This document shows, piece by piece, positions 27,671 through 38,747 of a stretch of 64,000 nucleotides of DNA. Source of the stretch: Rahnella woolbedingensis (GTDB taxonomy: Bacteria; Pseudomonadota; Gammaproteobacteria; Enterobacterales; Enterobacteriaceae); NCBI RefSeq assembly GCF_003602095.1, contig NZ_RAHH01000005.1, positions 124,001 through 188,000 on the forward strand, written 5' to 3'. The notes beneath the pieces are model-generated. The model did not search any database. It saw nothing but the letters and a program-made list of their open reading frames with translations, and was not told the origin of the DNA. A program made the position numbers and the translations under genes. The stretch's first letter is position 1, and each line of letters begins with the position of its first letter.

Positions 27671-28921
27671 TTAACGCATATGCTTTTGCAACCACTCACA
27701 AATCTCGCGCAAAGCGCGATCAAAATGCGCGTAAAGCGGCTCGTTCTGAATCGCTAAAAGCTTGCCTTCAGATGAGGAATCCGCAATCAACTTGGCTTCA
27801 GCCTTCGGACTGAAGATGTCATTTTCCCAATACGCAGCCAGCATTGGCGTCGGCGTTCTGCGCCCGAGCAGCCCCTGCATTTTCAGAGAATATCGATTAA
27901 GTTCGGTTTTGAGGGCGGAATCCGACGCGCTCGACATCCCGAGCCGGCTCGCCAGTACATCCATATACATATCGGGAACCTGTTCCTGACATTTCGGACA
28001 GCTCAGCAGGGAATGCACCAGCGCGCCTAATGTGGCGACAGCGCAAACACGGCGCGGTTCGAGATAGGCCAGACGCACAGCGACGTTCGCACCAAAGCGA
28101 TAACCGAGCAGGCTGACACGTCTGGCATCGACCCACGGAACATCGGAAAGCTGGTGCAACACCTGCTGATGCAGGAAGCTGGTGTCCTGAGTGAGTTTCC
28201 ATTTCGACGAAAACCCGATCGACGGCATGTCGATGGTCAGCATCGCAATGCCCATCGGCGCGAGATATGAACGGAACAGGCGCTGATGGTCACTTTGCAA
28301 AGTATCCAGACCCCCGCACACCATCACCGTTGGGAACGGCGCTTCACCTTCATTCGGCAGATGCAGAAAACCGGTAATTGGCGCTCCGCCCGGAATTTTG
28401 AAGTCGATCTCTTTGAGAGAATACGGCGAATGTTCTGACGCTTTTTCAAACGCTTTATTGGCCAGCACTTCGGACTGTTCTGCCAGCGTATCGCCTTTCA
28501 GATGCGGATAACCGGCGATGCTGTAAAGATTCGCCGCCTTCAGCCAGTATTCACTGGCCAGGTTCGGATCTTTTTCTTCGGCGGCTTTTTGCTGCCACGC
28601 CATCGCCTGATTAGACCATTCGTAAACCCAGTTGCCGTTACGGTAGCCAATCACCGTGTCCAGCAGCAGCGGATTGCTGTGCTCGGCTTTGGAAACTGCT
28701 ATGCGCGAAAGCACTTCTTCAACTTCTAAAGGATCTACACCCCGCCATATCCACATCAGGCGGTTAATGGTTCTGTACCAGCAATTTACCGTGTCGCCTT
28801 CCAGCGCAGTATGCATCGGCGGGTGCGTTTTATGATGATGAACGCGACGAACCAGCGTCGAAGTTTCCGGGTATTTAAAGGAAGGTTTAAACAGTTTTTC
28901 CGTAAGGTTGGCTGGAGCCAT
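27671..28921 (-). CDS. frsA: FrsA (YafA), alpha/beta-hydrolase-fold esterase
   Basis: The 416-residue protein has the FrsA family layout. A helical N-terminal part ([21 protein letters not shown], then [20 protein letters not shown]) is followed by an alpha/beta-hydrolase domain with [40 protein letters not shown] and [20 protein letters not shown]. In Vibrio and E. coli it has been linked to the fermentation/respiration switch and to esterase activity; its biochemical role remains debated. The nucleophile position reads GYRFGA rather than GxSxG, as in E. coli FrsA (GFRFGA). It is a single gene between gpt and crl. Confidence 0.94.
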   Translation of the reverse strand: MAPANLTEKLFKPSFKYPETSTLVRRVHHHKTHPPMHTALEGDTVNCWYRTINRLMWIWRGVDPLEVEEVLSRIAVSKAEHSNPLLLDTVIGYRNGNWVYEWSNQAMAWQQKAAEEKDPNLASEYWLKAANLYSIAGYPHLKGDTLAEQSEVLANKAFEKASEHSPYSLKEIDFKIPGGAPITGFLHLPNEGEAPFPTVMVCGGLDTLQSDHQRLFRSYLAPMGIAMLTIDMPSIGFSSKWKLTQDTSFLHQQVLHQLSDVPWVDARRVSLLGYRFGANVAVRLAYLEPRRVCAVATLGALVHSLLSCPKCQEQVPDMYMDVLASRLGMSSASDSALKTELNRYSLKMQGLLGRRTPTPMLAAYWENDIFSPKAEAKLIADSSSEGKLLAIQNEPLYAHFDRALREICEWLQKHMR

Positions 28922-29049
28922 AATGCATGATCCTCCGTTAGCAAGCAGCAGGCCGCCTGCAGGCGACCCTTTCTGGACGGGATTATAACCCGCCCACGGT
29001 GCGACAGGACAGGAATGAGGTCAAGCGGAAAGGATTTCAAGTCAACAAA

Positions 29050-29080
29050 AGCAAAACGCCCGGCAATGAGCCAGGCGTTT
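29050..29080 (-). terminator. Rho-independent terminator of gpt
   Basis: A long interrupted stem (AAACGCC-C-GGC and GCC-A-GGCGTTT, 29054-29080) is followed on the minus strand by TTTTGCTTTTG. It lies about 18 bp after the gpt stop. Confidence 0.82.
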
Positions 29081-29097
29081 ATAAACAGCGGGAAAAA

Positions 29098-29556
29098 TTA
29101 TTTTCCTACCAGAGGCGGGACGAATACCACGCCCATATCCCACGGCTGTTCGATCCAGGTGTTCTGCGGAATGTCGATCACGTAATCATCGACCAGCGGT
29201 GCGCCGGCTGGTTTAGCGAAGATGGTGATGAAGTGTGCTTTCGGATACATTTCGCGAATGGCTTTCGCGGTGCCACCGGTATCAACCAGATCGTCGATGA
29301 CGATAAAGCCTTCGCCGTCGCCTTCTGCGCGTTTCAGCACGTGCATTTCGCGCTGATTATCATGGTCGTAGCTGGAGATACACACGGTATCCACATGGCG
29401 GATGCACAGCTCGCGAGCCAGCAACGCTGCAGGAACCAGGCCGCCACGGCTGACTGCAATAATACCCTTCCATTGTTCTGCCGGCAGCAGGCGTTTAGCC
29501 ATGGTGCGGGCGTGGATTTGCAGCATGTCCCAGGTTACAACGTATTTTTCGCTCAT
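29098..29556 (-). CDS. gpt: Xanthine-guanine phosphoribosyltransferase
   Basis: Gpt salvages guanine, xanthine and hypoxanthine to their nucleotides with PRPP; it is a membrane-associated tetramer in E. coli. The 152 residues match the E. coli length. The PRPP-binding loop [20 protein letters not shown] near residue 83 is diagnostic, as are [20 protein letters not shown] and the C-terminal [15 protein letters not shown]. It lies divergent from pepD, exactly as in other enterics. Confidence 0.97.
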   Translation of the reverse strand: MSEKYVVTWDMLQIHARTMAKRLLPAEQWKGIIAVSRGGLVPAALLARELCIRHVDTVCISSYDHDNQREMHVLKRAEGDGEGFIVIDDLVDTGGTAKAIREMYPKAHFITIFAKPAGAPLVDDYVIDIPQNTWIEQPWDMGVVFVPPLVGK

Positions 29557-29849
29557 AAAGGTGTCCCAGCCAGTGAATTAACGGCTTTTAAAAATTTATT
29601 GGGGGGGAAAAAGGTTGCGCGAGATTATAGTGAGTCCGGCTCACAAAAACCAGTAATTATCTGGCCTCAGCGGCCTAAAAATCCCGGAATTTATCCCCGC
29701 GCCCGCGCACAGGTTAAGATTAAGTGATATTCTGTCAGACCACTCGCCACACAGTCTGGCGGGGATTACTTAACCTTAAACCTACAGCATCTCAATCAGT
29801 TCCCCTGCAAATGGAGCCTGAATGAGCTGACTGTTACAGGAGACTTATA

Positions 29850-31310
29850 GTGTCTGAACTGTCTCAGCTTTCGCCACAACCGTTGTGGGATATTTTTGCC
29901 AAAATCTGTTCAATTCCGCATCCTTCTTACCATGAAGAAGAACTGGCAAAACACATCGTTGAATGGGCACAGGAAAAGGGTATCCACGCTGAGCGTGATG
30001 AAGTCGGCAACATTTTGCTGCGTAAACCGGCCACCAAAGGCATGGAAAACCGCAAAGCCGTAGCCCTGCAGGCGCACCTCGATATGGTGCCGCAGAAAAA
30101 CAACGATACCGTTCATGATTTCACTAAAGATCCGATCCAGCCCTTCATCGAAGACGGTTGGGTAAAAGCCCGCGGTACTACGCTGGGTTCTGACAACGGC
30201 ATCGGTATGGCGTCCGCGCTGGCTGTTCTGGCTGATGACAGCGTAGAACACGGCCCGCTGGAAGTGTTGCTGACCATGACCGAAGAAACCGGCATGGCAG
30301 GCGCATTCGGCCTGCAACCGAACTGGTTACAGTCTGAAATCCTGATCAACACCGATTCCGAAACCGAAGGCGAAATCTATATGGGTTGCGCCGGCGGGAT
30401 TGATTTTACTGCCACACTGCCATTAAGCCGTGAAGCGGTACCGGCCGGTTTCACTACCCTGAAACTGACCCTGAAAGGCCTGAAAGGCGGCCACTCCGGC
30501 GCTGATATCCACTTAGGGCTCGGCAACGCAAGCAAACTGCTGGCGCGTTTCCTGGCTGATAATGCCGAAACCCTCGGCCTGCGCGTACTGGACTTCACCG
30601 GTGGCACACTGCGTAACGCCATCCCGCGTGAAGCGATTGTGACTCTGGCCGTTGCCGCAGATAAAGTGGATGCACTGAAAGCGGCTGCTCAGGAATTCCT
30701 GGCGACCATTCAGTTCGAACTGTCAGCGGTTGAGAAGAAAATTGCTCTGGTCGTGGAACCGGCTGAAAGCGCTGCAAAAGCGCTGACCGCTGAAACTCAG
30801 GGTAAATTCATTGCCTTACTGAACGCAACGCCTAACGGCGTGATCCGCATGAGTGACGACGTGAAAGGCGTGGTAGAAACCTCGCTGAACGTCGGTGTTG
30901 TCACCATGAAAGATGACGAAGTGGCGATCAACAGCCTGATCCGTTCTCTTATCGACAGCGGTAAAGAATATGTGGTCAGCATGCTGAATTCACTGAGTGA
31001 ACTGACTGGCGCGAAAAGCCTGGCAAAAGGCAGCTACCCTGGCTGGAAACCTGAGCCAAGCTCTCCGGTCATGACGCTGGTGCGTGAAACTTACCAGACA
31101 CTGTTCAACAAAACTCCGAACATCATGGTGATCCACGCCGGTCTGGAATGCGGTCTGTTCAAAAAACCGTATCCGGAAATGGACATGGTTTCCATCGGGC
31201 CAACCATCACCGGGCCACACTCGCCGGATGAGCAGGTTGAAATCGCCAGCGTTGAGCTGTACTGGAAACTGCTGACGGCTCTGCTGAAAGCGATTCCTCA
31301 GAAGAACTGA
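29850..31310 (+). CDS. pepD: Aminoacyl-histidine dipeptidase (peptidase D)
   Basis: PepD is a zinc M20-family dipeptidase that hydrolyses carnosine and other Xaa-His dipeptides in the cytosol. The 486-residue protein closely follows E. coli PepD. The start is GTG at 29850, with AGGAGA 9 bp upstream, giving MSELSQLSPQPLWDIFAKIC. Metal-site blocks are LQAHLDMVPQKNNDTVHDFT, TTLGSDNGIGMASALAVLAD, LLTMTEETGMAGAFGL and VIHAGLECGLFKKPYPEMD. No terminator is visible downstream; the gene runs directly into the remnant insertion element. Confidence 0.97.
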   Translation: MSELSQLSPQPLWDIFAKICSIPHPSYHEEELAKHIVEWAQEKGIHAERDEVGNILLRKPATKGMENRKAVALQAHLDMVPQKNNDTVHDFTKDPIQPFIEDGWVKARGTTLGSDNGIGMASALAVLADDSVEHGPLEVLLTMTEETGMAGAFGLQPNWLQSEILINTDSETEGEIYMGCAGGIDFTATLPLSREAVPAGFTTLKLTLKGLKGGHSGADIHLGLGNASKLLARFLADNAETLGLRVLDFTGGTLRNAIPREAIVTLAVAADKVDALKAAAQEFLATIQFELSAVEKKIALVVEPAESAAKALTAETQGKFIALLNATPNGVIRMSDDVKGVVETSLNVGVVTMKDDEVAINSLIRSLIDSGKEYVVSMLNSLSELTGAKSLAKGSYPGWKPEPSSPVMTLVRETYQTLFNKTPNIMVIHAGLECGLFKKPYPEMDMVSIGPTITGPHSPDEQVEIASVELYWKLLTALLKAIPQKN

Positions 31311-31313
31311 TTT

Positions 31314-32460
31314 TTAAGCTCCCTCCCCTGCGAAGGTGTTTAGACCGGACACATGGTGAACACATGTTCGGGGACATAGTGAACACTTTTTGCCGTGTTT
31401 ACCCACCGTGATCGACTTCGTCTTGAGGTCGATCACGCCGATTTTCGTTTTATACCACCACACGCTGTAGATGCCATCAATTGCCTCTTCTTCTATCCCT
31501 AATTGCTCTTTGATAAAAGCCTTCCCAACGCGATACGCCTTCCCGTTAAGCGTCAGCTTTCCGCTGATATCTACTTTTCTCGTCTGCATGTTGCTATCGT
31601 ATTCCGCTGCTTTAGGCTGTGGATTGTAAGCTCGCGAGCTCGGGCTGTAGCGGCTTGATGGAACGGATAGCGCGATGCCTTCGTGAGGCCGTTGCGTGTT
31701 GTAAATCTCCCGCCACTCATCCAGCGCCTGCTGCATCACGGGCAATGACGGGAAGTCCCGCTGCACCAGAAGCTCCTCTTTTAAAGTCCTGTGAAAACGC
31801 TCATCCTTGCCCTGCGTTTGCGGATGGTAAGGTCTTGAATGACTGACGCCTATTCCCTGACGCATCAGCCAGAGTTCCAGCCGCGTCCAGATGCCGACGG
31901 TGCTTCCCCAGGGCGAACCGTTATCCATCGTCATCCTTTCGGGCAGGCCATAACGCTCGAACGTGTCGATAAGCTTATCCTGCACCGTCTCCCGGCGTTC
32001 ATCCTTACACCCCTGTAAACACAGGGAAAATCGGGAGTGGTCGTCCAGTACGGTCAGCGGGTGGCAACGCCCGTCGCCACAGGGGACGTGCCCTTTAAAA
32101 TCCATCTGCCACAGGCTGTTGGGATAAGGATGCTCGAAGCGCCCGACGGCGGGATGACCGGCGGGCTCTTTAGGCTGAATAAGACCGTGGCGCGTCAGTA
32201 CGGCGTGCACCGTGCTGACGGCAGGCAGCGTCAGGCCGAGATCTTCAAGCCGCCGCTTCAGCTTGCGTGCACCCCATGCGGGATGCTGATGACGCAGTGA
32301 AACGATGCGCTGTTCAAGGTCGGTGTCGGTATGTAAAAGAGAGGTAACAGGCCGGGTAGAACGGTTGACCAAGCCCGCCTCGCCGGCGTCGACAAATCGC
32401 CGGAGCCACTTATAGCCGGTGTTCGGGGCAATGTTGAACGCCCGGCAAAGTGCGCGAAAG
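31314..32460 (-). pseudogene. IS481-family transposase remnant, 5'-truncated
   Basis: A DDE integrase-type transposase of the IS481 group, readable from about residue 30 of the original: RALCRAFNIAPNTGYKWLRR (HTH), SLWQMDFKGHVPCGDGRCHP (first D), then MTMDNGSPWGS and the downstream E region. The frame stays open back to about 32511 but has no ATG or plausible start; upstream of ANFRALC it reads into a GC-rich palindrome, so the N-terminus and the right end of the element are gone. The left end is intact, with TGTTTAGACCGGACACATGG starting at 31337. The reading frame even passes through that end into flanking DNA before its stop at 31314. It is therefore an immobile relic. Confidence 0.85.
31337..32460. 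mobile_element. Truncated IS481-family insertion sequence
   Basis: The left terminus begins with TGTTTAGACC at 31337, and the subterminal sequence repeats a GGnnAnATnGTGAACAC motif twice (about 31346 and 31370), as in IS481 ends. The right terminus is missing: IS sequence stops at about 32460 where a 34-bp palindrome begins. The left flank (31322-31336) is half of a similar GC-rich palindrome (CTCCC...TGCGAAGG), so the element probably entered or recombined within such repeats. Confidence 0.75.
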
Positions 32461-32494
32461 TTAGCGCCTCCCCCTTCGCAGGGGGAGGCGCTAA
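32461..32494. repeat. Perfect GC-rich palindrome downstream of dinB
   Basis: Two 14-nt arms, TTAGCGCCTCCCCC and GGGGGAGGCGCTAA, flank a 6-nt loop (TTCGCA). On the dinB (minus) strand the hairpin lacks a T tract because insertion-element sequence abuts it. It lies 26 bp past the dinB stop and may be the remains of a terminator or of a REP-like repeat. Confidence 0.8.
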
Positions 32495-32519
32495 AAGCAG
32501 CCCTTACAAACGCTTAAAA

Positions 32520-33578
32520 TTATTCCCAGGGCAACAGCAACTGCCGCTCAATCTGCGGATCCTGCAACGTCACATGCAACCCCACCAGCCTGACTCCCCG
32601 ACCGCCGCGCCGTTGTTCCCAGGTATCACGCGCCACTTTCAGCAAATCTTCTTTATTTAGCACCGGCCAGACGTGTTCCTGCGTGGTCTGCTGGAAATCA
32701 TGAAATTTGAGTTTTACGCCCTGCCGCGCAATGCGCAGATCCGGACTGACACGGCTTAAGCGCGTCTGTAGTTCGGGATATAAACGTTCGATCAGCGCCA
32801 CGCACTCTTCCCAGCTGTGAATATCTTCCGCCAGGGTACGTTCCACGCCGACGGATTTACGCAGGCGTTCAGGCGAAATTTCACGTTCGTCGATCCCCTG
32901 ACAGCGTTCCCACAACACGCGGCCAAACTTACCGAAACCCTTGAGCAGTTTTGCCAAATCATAACGCTGCACATCGCCGCAGGTGATCAGCCCCTGCTCC
33001 TGCAAGCGCTGGGCGGTGACTTTACCAACGCCTGGGATTTTACTCAGCGGAAGATCCTGCAAAAACGTCTCGACTTTGTCCGGTGTTATCACAAACTGGC
33101 CGTTAGGTTTGTTCAGATCAGAGGCGATTTTTGCCAGGAATTTGATCGGCGCAATGCCCGCAGAAGCCGTCAGATTGATCTCATCGAAAATAGCCTGACG
33201 GATTTCAGCAGCAATCAGCGTGGCAGAACCGTTGCACTGCGTGGCCACGGAAACATCCAGATAAGCTTCGTCGAGTGACAACGGCTCGATCAATGGCGTA
33301 TAACGCGCGAAGATTTCACGAATATGATTGGACGCTTCTTTATAAGCTTCCATTCTGCCGGGGATGACTTTCAGATGCGGGCACAGTTTCAGCGCCATTC
33401 CGGTGGGCATCGCGCTGTGAACACCGAATTTGCGGGCAGGATAATTGGCGGTACTGATGACACCCCGGCGGTCACGACTGCCGCCGATGGCAATAGGAAT
33501 GTCGCGCAGGGAAGGATCATCGCGCATCTCGACGGCCGCGAAAAAGCAGTCCATATCCACGTGAATGATTTTACGCAT
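32520..33578 (-). CDS. dinB: DNA polymerase IV
   Basis: DinB is the SOS-induced Y-family translesion polymerase that copies past damaged bases with low fidelity. It has 352 residues from the ATG at 33578 ([20 protein letters not shown]), matching E. coli (351); the frame extends upstream to 33629, but that would precede the conserved start. The catalytic acidic sites are in HVDMDCFFA and [12 protein letters not shown]. The little-finger domain follows from about residue 240. A perfect LexA box lies 17 bp upstream of the start. The beta-clamp-binding tail QLLLPW is present at the C-terminus. Confidence 0.97.
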   Translation of the reverse strand: MRKIIHVDMDCFFAAVEMRDDPSLRDIPIAIGGSRDRRGVISTANYPARKFGVHSAMPTGMALKLCPHLKVIPGRMEAYKEASNHIREIFARYTPLIEPLSLDEAYLDVSVATQCNGSATLIAAEIRQAIFDEINLTASAGIAPIKFLAKIASDLNKPNGQFVITPDKVETFLQDLPLSKIPGVGKVTAQRLQEQGLITCGDVQRYDLAKLLKGFGKFGRVLWERCQGIDEREISPERLRKSVGVERTLAEDIHSWEECVALIERLYPELQTRLSRVSPDLRIARQGVKLKFHDFQQTTQEHVWPVLNKEDLLKVARDTWEQRRGGRGVRLVGLHVTLQDPQIERQLLLPWE

Positions 33579-33594
33579 AGCCCTCCCCCAATGA

Positions 33595-33610
33595 CTGTAT
33601 AAGTATACAG
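33595..33610. promoter_or_regulatory. LexA (SOS) box upstream of dinB
   Basis: CTGT-ATAAGTAT-ACAG is an exact match to the CTGT-N8-ACAG consensus, with the central AT-rich alternation typical of strong sites. It is 17 bp upstream of the dinB ATG. Confidence 0.93.
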
Positions 33611-33859
33611 TTGAATGACGTAATTTCAAACACAGAAAATATCGGTTGATTTCGCTTAATTAATCACCAGGAATGGCATTGGAATAGTTTTACAATTCAA
33701 AGCCACAGAAATGATTATTTGGTGATTGCTAAAAAATTAATCAGTATTAATATGGCATCGTTTCAGACAGGCAGTACATAAGAAGAAAATCAGTGGCGGT
33801 CTTACAGGCAGTTCAGCTGTAGACAAAATAATCAGAAATATTACCAAGCAGGATTTAGA

Positions 33860-34585
33860 ATGATCAGAATCGCGCTGTTTCTTGCGATGCTTCTCAGTTT
33901 GCCTTTATTTACAGCAAATTACGCCGTAGCCAGCGACGCTGTCCCGGTAAACGCAGCACTTAAAAAACAATTATTAGGTGCGCCCGTTTATATCCAGATT
34001 TTCAAACAAGAACGTAAACTCGAATTGTATGCTCAGCTCGACGGCGAATTTCGTCTGATCGGCAGCTATGGTATCTGTGATTTTTCCGGCGGTTTGGGAA
34101 ATAAACGTCGCGAAGGCGATTTCAAAAGCCCGGAAGGTTTCTATAACGTGGATATTCACCACCTGAAACCCGACAGTCGCTTTTACCGCGCCATTAACAT
34201 CGGCTTCCCGAATGCTTACGACATCTCGCAGGGTTATTCAGGTAAGTATCTGATGATCCACGGTAACTGTAAGTCAATCGGTTGCTATGCGATGACCGAC
34301 GGTTATATGGACGAAATCTTTACCTATGTGCAGGCCGCGTTCCAGTTCGGGCAGCGTAATCTGCAAATCAGTATTTATCCGTTCAAAATGACCGATGCCA
34401 ATATGAAGGCGCACAAAAATTCCAGCTACTTCAGCTTCTGGAGCCAGTTGCAGCCGGGATTTGCGTACTTTGAGAAACACCATCAGCCGCCGAACGTCGT
34501 GGTGAGTGATGGTAAATATGAAGTGTTGCAGCCGTTGTCCAACACCCCGCTGTCTTCACAGCTGGCGTTCGCCCCGATGAAATAA
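33860..34585 (+). CDS. yafK: L,D-transpeptidase-family amidase YafK (DpaA/LdtF)
   Basis: The 241-residue protein has a signal peptide (about 1-24, ending AVASDA), so it acts in the periplasm. It carries a YkuD-type domain: [20 protein letters not shown], then [20 protein letters not shown], with the catalytic [12 protein letters not shown] holding the His and Cys. In E. coli this protein (DpaA) cuts Braun lipoprotein from peptidoglycan, reversing the L,D-transpeptidases. The 3' end overlaps the convergent yafJ by 30 bp. Confidence 0.93.
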   Translation: MIRIALFLAMLLSLPLFTANYAVASDAVPVNAALKKQLLGAPVYIQIFKQERKLELYAQLDGEFRLIGSYGICDFSGGLGNKRREGDFKSPEGFYNVDIHHLKPDSRFYRAINIGFPNAYDISQGYSGKYLMIHGNCKSIGCYAMTDGYMDEIFTYVQAAFQFGQRNLQISIYPFKMTDANMKAHKNSSYFSFWSQLQPGFAYFEKHHQPPNVVVSDGKYEVLQPLSNTPLSSQLAFAPMK

Positions 34586-35323
34586 TGCGAACTCACCTGG
34601 GGCAATTTTGTTCCAGGTTTCGTTTGCCGTCAGCGGTTGCGTGGCAATCACGGTGACGACATCGTTCGGTGTCGTCTGCTGCTGAAAATCAATTTCCACA
34701 TCCTGATCCAACAACGTTGCCTTACCGAAAGGCGCCCGCCGCGTGATCCAGTGCAGATTGGTCGAGCAATACGCCATCACAAATTCCCCGTCCGACAGCA
34801 GCATGTTAAACACGCCTTTCTGCCGTAACTCATCCGCCAGCGACGCGATATAACGAAACACCGGCGGCCAGCTCGCAGGCCGGCGCGGATAACGTTGGGT
34901 GAGTTTGTGCAGCAGCCAGCAAAACGCATATTCGCTGTCGGTCTGACCTATCGGGCGCAGCGTACCGGTTTCCAGCTGGCGATAACCGCGAAGCTGGCCG
35001 TTATGGGCGTAAGTCCAGTTACGTCCCCACAGTTCGCGGGTAAACGGATGGGTATTTTCCAGCGCCACTTCGCCACGATTCGCCTGGCGAATATGGGAAA
35101 TCACCGCGCAAGATTTGATCGGATATTCCTGAACCAGGCGGGCAATGGGCGAATTAAAACTCGGCATCGGATCTTTAAAAGTACGGCAGCCATTGCCTTC
35201 ATAAAAGGTAATACCCCAGCCGTCTTTATGCGGGCCTGTCCCGCCTCCGCGCTGCACTAATCCGCTGAAACTGAAACAGATATCAGTTGGAACGTTAGCG
35301 CTCATCCCGAGCAATTCGCACAT
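34556..35323 (-). CDS. yafJ: Class II glutamine amidotransferase-like protein YafJ
   Basis: This 255-residue protein begins with ATG at 35323, giving MCELLGMS with the N-terminal Cys2 nucleophile of class II (Ntn) amidotransferases; a second ATG directly before it would place the Cys one residue later and is less likely. Other family blocks are [40 protein letters not shown] and [12 protein letters not shown]. Its acceptor substrate is unknown. The conserved order dinB-yafK-yafJ-gmhA-fadE is that of other enterics. Confidence 0.93.
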   Translation of the reverse strand: MCELLGMSANVPTDICFSFSGLVQRGGGTGPHKDGWGITFYEGNGCRTFKDPMPSFNSPIARLVQEYPIKSCAVISHIRQANRGEVALENTHPFTRELWGRNWTYAHNGQLRGYRQLETGTLRPIGQTDSEYAFCWLLHKLTQRYPRRPASWPPVFRYIASLADELRQKGVFNMLLSDGEFVMAYCSTNLHWITRRAPFGKATLLDQDVEIDFQQQTTPNDVVTVIATQPLTANETWNKIAPGEFALFHRGERQL

Positions 35324-35349
35324 CACCAGCCTCCTTTATGGCAAAGGTC

Positions 35350-35931
35350 TTATGCCTTCGCCATTTCTTTTTCGATCAGAAGAATCAAAATATGAATGAC
35401 TTTGATGTGGATTTCCTGCACGCGGTCTGCGAAACCAAAGTGCGGAACGCGGATTTCCACGTCGGCTGAGCCGTCCATTTTGCCGCCGTCTTTACCGGTC
35501 AGGGTAATGACTTTCATGCCTTTGGCACGCGCCGCTTCGATAGCTTTGATCACATTGCCGGAGTTGCCGGAAGTGGAGATGCCCAGCAGAACGTCGCCTT
35601 TCTGACCCACGGCTTCCAGATAACGGGAGAAGATATAGTCGTAGCCGAAATCGTTGCCGACGCAGGAAATGTGGCTGACGTCAGAAATGGCAATCGCCGG
35701 ATAGCCCGGACGGTTTTCACGATAGCGGCCAGTCAGCTCTTCCGCGAAATGCATGGCGTCACAGTGTGAACCGCCGTTACCGCAGGAAATCACTTTCCCA
35801 CCCGCTTTGAATGAATCAGCCAGCAGCACTGCTGCACGTTGAATAGACTCAATATTTGCCGGATCGCTGATGAATTTATTCAGCGTATCAGCAGCTTCGT
35901 TCAGTTCAGTACGGATAATATCCTGGTACAT
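35350..35931 (-). CDS. gmhA: Phosphoheptose isomerase
   Basis: GmhA (LpcA) converts sedoheptulose 7-phosphate to D-glycero-D-manno-heptose 7-phosphate, the first step in making the heptose of the LPS inner core. From the ATG at 35931 it has 193 residues (E. coli 192); the frame start at 35952 is rejected because the family begins [14 protein letters not shown]. The SIS-domain phosphosugar site is seen in [20 protein letters not shown] and [20 protein letters not shown]. It is divergent from fadE. Confidence 0.97.
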   Translation of the reverse strand: MYQDIIRTELNEAADTLNKFISDPANIESIQRAAVLLADSFKAGGKVISCGNGGSHCDAMHFAEELTGRYRENRPGYPAIAISDVSHISCVGNDFGYDYIFSRYLEAVGQKGDVLLGISTSGNSGNVIKAIEAARAKGMKVITLTGKDGGKMDGSADVEIRVPHFGFADRVQEIHIKVIHILILLIEKEMAKA

Positions 35932-36164
35932 AGCAGCCTCTTTTATGTCCATTTGCAGCCGGTTTCAGCACGGCCGATAGCAATAAAACGTTCCGCTGTG
36001 CAGTTTAACGGAAAGCCGAAACAGCGAGAAGCAATGAAGAGGTAATGATTCCGATAGTTTCGGATTTTGACGCTTCGTGCGGCCGGTTTGTGAGCTGTGT
36101 TGTAATTAGTATGTAAACACATTGATAAAGAAATGAGCATGAACTAAAACCATAGTATCCCTAT

Positions 36165-36181
36165 AACAGGTCAGACCTCCT
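36165..36181. promoter_or_regulatory. FadR-like operator upstream of fadE
   Basis: AACAGGTCAGACCTCCT contains the palindromic core AGGTC-A-GACCT, matching the FadR consensus AACTGGTCNGACCAGTT well at its centre. It is 20 bp upstream of the fadE start, as expected for repression of beta-oxidation when acyl-CoA is absent. Confidence 0.75.
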
Positions 36182-36200
36182 ACTACTCAGGAGCTTTACT

Positions 36201-38669
36201 ATGATGGTTCTTAGCATTGTTGCATTTGTCGTGATCCTTGGTGTGTTGTTCTATCACAAGGTCAATCTTGCCCTCAGCAGCCTGATTTTACTGGCGTTTA
36301 CCGCTGTCATGGGTGCCATTCATCTGTGGACGCTGTGGCTGTTACTGCCGCTGGCGATCATTTTGCTGCCGTTCAACGTGCCCGCCCTGCGCCGCGCATT
36401 GTTCTCAGCCCCTGCCCTGCGCACCTTCCGTAAGGTGATGCCGGCGATGTCGCGTACTGAAAAAGAAGCGATTGAAGCCGGGACTACCTGGTGGGAAGGC
36501 GATCTGTTTGGCGGCAAGCCGGACTGGAAAAAGTTGCAGGATTATCCTGAACAACGCCTGACCGAAGAAGAGCAGCGCTTTATCGACGGCCCGGTTGAAG
36601 AAGCCTGCCGCATGGCGAATGACTTCCAGATAACCCATGAGCTGGCTGATTTGCCGCCGGAACTGTGGGCATATCTGAAAGAGCATCGCTTCTTCGCGAT
36701 GATCATTAAGAAAGAGTACGGCGGCCTGGAATTCTCTGCTTACGCTCAGGCGCGTGTGCTGCAAAAACTGGCCGGTGTATCAGGTATTCTGGCGATCACC
36801 GTCGGCGTGCCAAACTCCCTTGGCCCTGGCGAACTGCTGCAACATTACGGTACTGAAGAACAGAAAGATCACTATCTGCCGCGTCTGGCCGAAGGTCTGG
36901 AAATCCCTTGTTTCGCCCTGACCAGCCCGGAAGCAGGTTCTGATGCCGGCGCAATTCCGGACTTCGGTATCGTGTGTCAAGGTCAGTGGCAGGGCAAAGA
37001 AGTTCTCGGTATGCGTCTGACCTGGAACAAGCGCTACATCACGCTGGCTCCTATCGCCACCGTGCTGGGTCTGGCGTTTAAACTGAAAGACCCCGATCAC
37101 CTGCTCGGCAATGAAACCGAACTGGGCATAACCTGTGCGCTGATCCCGACCGATACCGCCGGTGTCGAAATCGGTCATCGTCACTTCCCGCTCAACGTTC
37201 CCTTCCAGAACGGCCCGACGCGTGGTCACGACATTTTCGTGCCGATCGATTACATCATTGGCGGCCCGAAAATGGCCGGTCAGGGCTGGCGGATGCTGGT
37301 GGAATGTCTGTCCGTAGGACGTGGTATTACCCTGCCGTCTAACTCGACGGGTAGCCTGAAATCTCTGGCGCTGGCGACCGGCGCATATGCTTATATCCGC
37401 CGTCAGTTCAAACTGCCTATCGGCAAAATGGAAGGTATCGAAGAGCCGCTGGCGCGCATTGCCGGTAACGCTTATGTGATGGATGCCGCCGCAACCCTGA
37501 TTACCAACGGGATTATGCTCGGCGAAAAACCGGCGGTGCTGTCCGCTATCGTCAAATACCACTGTACCCACCGCGGCCAGCGCGCCGTGATGGATGCGAT
37601 GGATATCACCGGCGGTAAAGGCATTATGCTCGGTACCAGCAACTTCGTGGCCCGTTCTTATCAGGGCGCACCGATTGCGATTACCGTGGAAGGTGCCAAC
37701 ATTCTGACACGCAGCATGATCATCTTCGGTCAGGGCGCTATCCGCTGCCATCCTTATGTTCTGCGTGAAATGGCCGCTGCCGAGAAAAACGATCTGGTTG
37801 ATTTTGACCGCGCGCTGTTCGGGCATATCGGTCACGTCGGCAGTAACAAAATGCGCAGCTTCTGGCTGGGTCTGACTGGCGGGCGCACCAGCGATACGCC
37901 GGTTAACGATAAAACGGCGCGTTACTATCAGCACATTAACCGTCTGAGCGCTAACCTGGCGCTGCTGTCTGATGTTTCGATGGGCGTGCTCGGCGGCAGT
38001 CTGAAACGTCGCGAACGTATTTCCGCCCGTCTCGGCGATATCCTCAGCCAGATGTATCTGGCGACGGCGACGCTGAAACGTTATGACGAAGAAGGCTGTC
38101 ACGAAGCGGATTTACCGCTGGTTCACTGGGGCGTGCAGGATTGTCTGCATCAGGCTGAAGTGGCTATCGACGATTTGCTGCGTAACTTCCCTAACCGTTT
38201 CGTGGCTGGCGTGATGCGTCTGGTGATTTTCCCGCTGGGCCTGTCACACGCGGCACCGTCTGACCGTCTGGATCACGAACTGGCGCGTATTCTGCAACTG
38301 CCCTCTGCGACCCGCAGCCGTATCGGTCGCGGTCAGTATTTGGCACCCAGCGAGCACAACCCGGTCGGTCTGCTGGAAGAAGCGTTGCAGGATATTCTGG
38401 CCGCTGAGCCGGTGCACAAACGCCTGTGCGAAGCGATGGGCAAAAAGCTGCCGTTCACCCGTCTGGATATTCTGGCGCAAAAAGGTCTGGATGCGGGTCA
38501 TCTGAGTGCTGATGATGCGCGTATCCTGAGCCGTGCGGAAGAAAGCCGTCTGCGTTCCATTAACGTCGATGAGTTCGAACCGGATGCCCTGGCCGCACAA
38601 AAACCAGAAGCGGAGAAAGACAGCGCAAAAAAGGATGAGGCGAAACCCCGCCACACCGAAGCTGCCTGA
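36201..38669 (+). CDS. fadE: Acyl-CoA dehydrogenase FadE
   Basis: FadE catalyses the first, FAD-dependent oxidation step of fatty-acid beta-oxidation and is anchored at the inner membrane. The protein has 822 residues against 814 in E. coli. Two N-terminal hydrophobic stretches (about 4-22 and 28-52) precede the dehydrogenase core, with [40 protein letters not shown] and [20 protein letters not shown]. The C-terminal tail is Lys/Glu/Ala-rich and a little longer than in E. coli. A FadR-like site precedes it and a strong terminator follows. Confidence 0.97.
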   Translation: MMVLSIVAFVVILGVLFYHKVNLALSSLILLAFTAVMGAIHLWTLWLLLPLAIILLPFNVPALRRALFSAPALRTFRKVMPAMSRTEKEAIEAGTTWWEGDLFGGKPDWKKLQDYPEQRLTEEEQRFIDGPVEEACRMANDFQITHELADLPPELWAYLKEHRFFAMIIKKEYGGLEFSAYAQARVLQKLAGVSGILAITVGVPNSLGPGELLQHYGTEEQKDHYLPRLAEGLEIPCFALTSPEAGSDAGAIPDFGIVCQGQWQGKEVLGMRLTWNKRYITLAPIATVLGLAFKLKDPDHLLGNETELGITCALIPTDTAGVEIGHRHFPLNVPFQNGPTRGHDIFVPIDYIIGGPKMAGQGWRMLVECLSVGRGITLPSNSTGSLKSLALATGAYAYIRRQFKLPIGKMEGIEEPLARIAGNAYVMDAAATLITNGIMLGEKPAVLSAIVKYHCTHRGQRAVMDAMDITGGKGIMLGTSNFVARSYQGAPIAITVEGANILTRSMIIFGQGAIRCHPYVLREMAAAEKNDLVDFDRALFGHIGHVGSNKMRSFWLGLTGGRTSDTPVNDKTARYYQHINRLSANLALLSDVSMGVLGGSLKRRERISARLGDILSQMYLATATLKRYDEEGCHEADLPLVHWGVQDCLHQAEVAIDDLLRNFPNRFVAGVMRLVIFPLGLSHAAPSDRLDHELARILQLPSATRSRIGRGQYLAPSEHNPVGLLEEALQDILAAEPVHKRLCEAMGKKLPFTRLDILAQKGLDAGHLSADDARILSRAEESRLRSINVDEFEPDALAAQKPEAEKDSAKKDEAKPRHTEAA

Positions 38670-38690
38670 TTTAACCGTTAACTTATAAAA

Positions 38691-38723
38691 AAAAGCCTGA
38701 GTGTTTACGCACTCAGGCTTTTT
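38691..38723 (+). terminator. Rho-independent terminator of fadE
   Basis: A perfect 11-bp stem (AAGCCTGAGTG at 38693-38703, CACTCAGGCTT at 38710-38720) is followed by TTT and preceded by a long A run, so it could work in both directions. Confidence 0.92.
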
Positions 38724-38747
38724 GCTATTTGTGAAGATAACCACGTA

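Noticed and set aside
36780..38102. 440-codon open frame antisense to fadE
   Set aside because: The plus-strand frame is a clear FadE; the antisense frame is His/Arg/Gln-rich with no family features, as expected for the shadow of a codon-biased gene.
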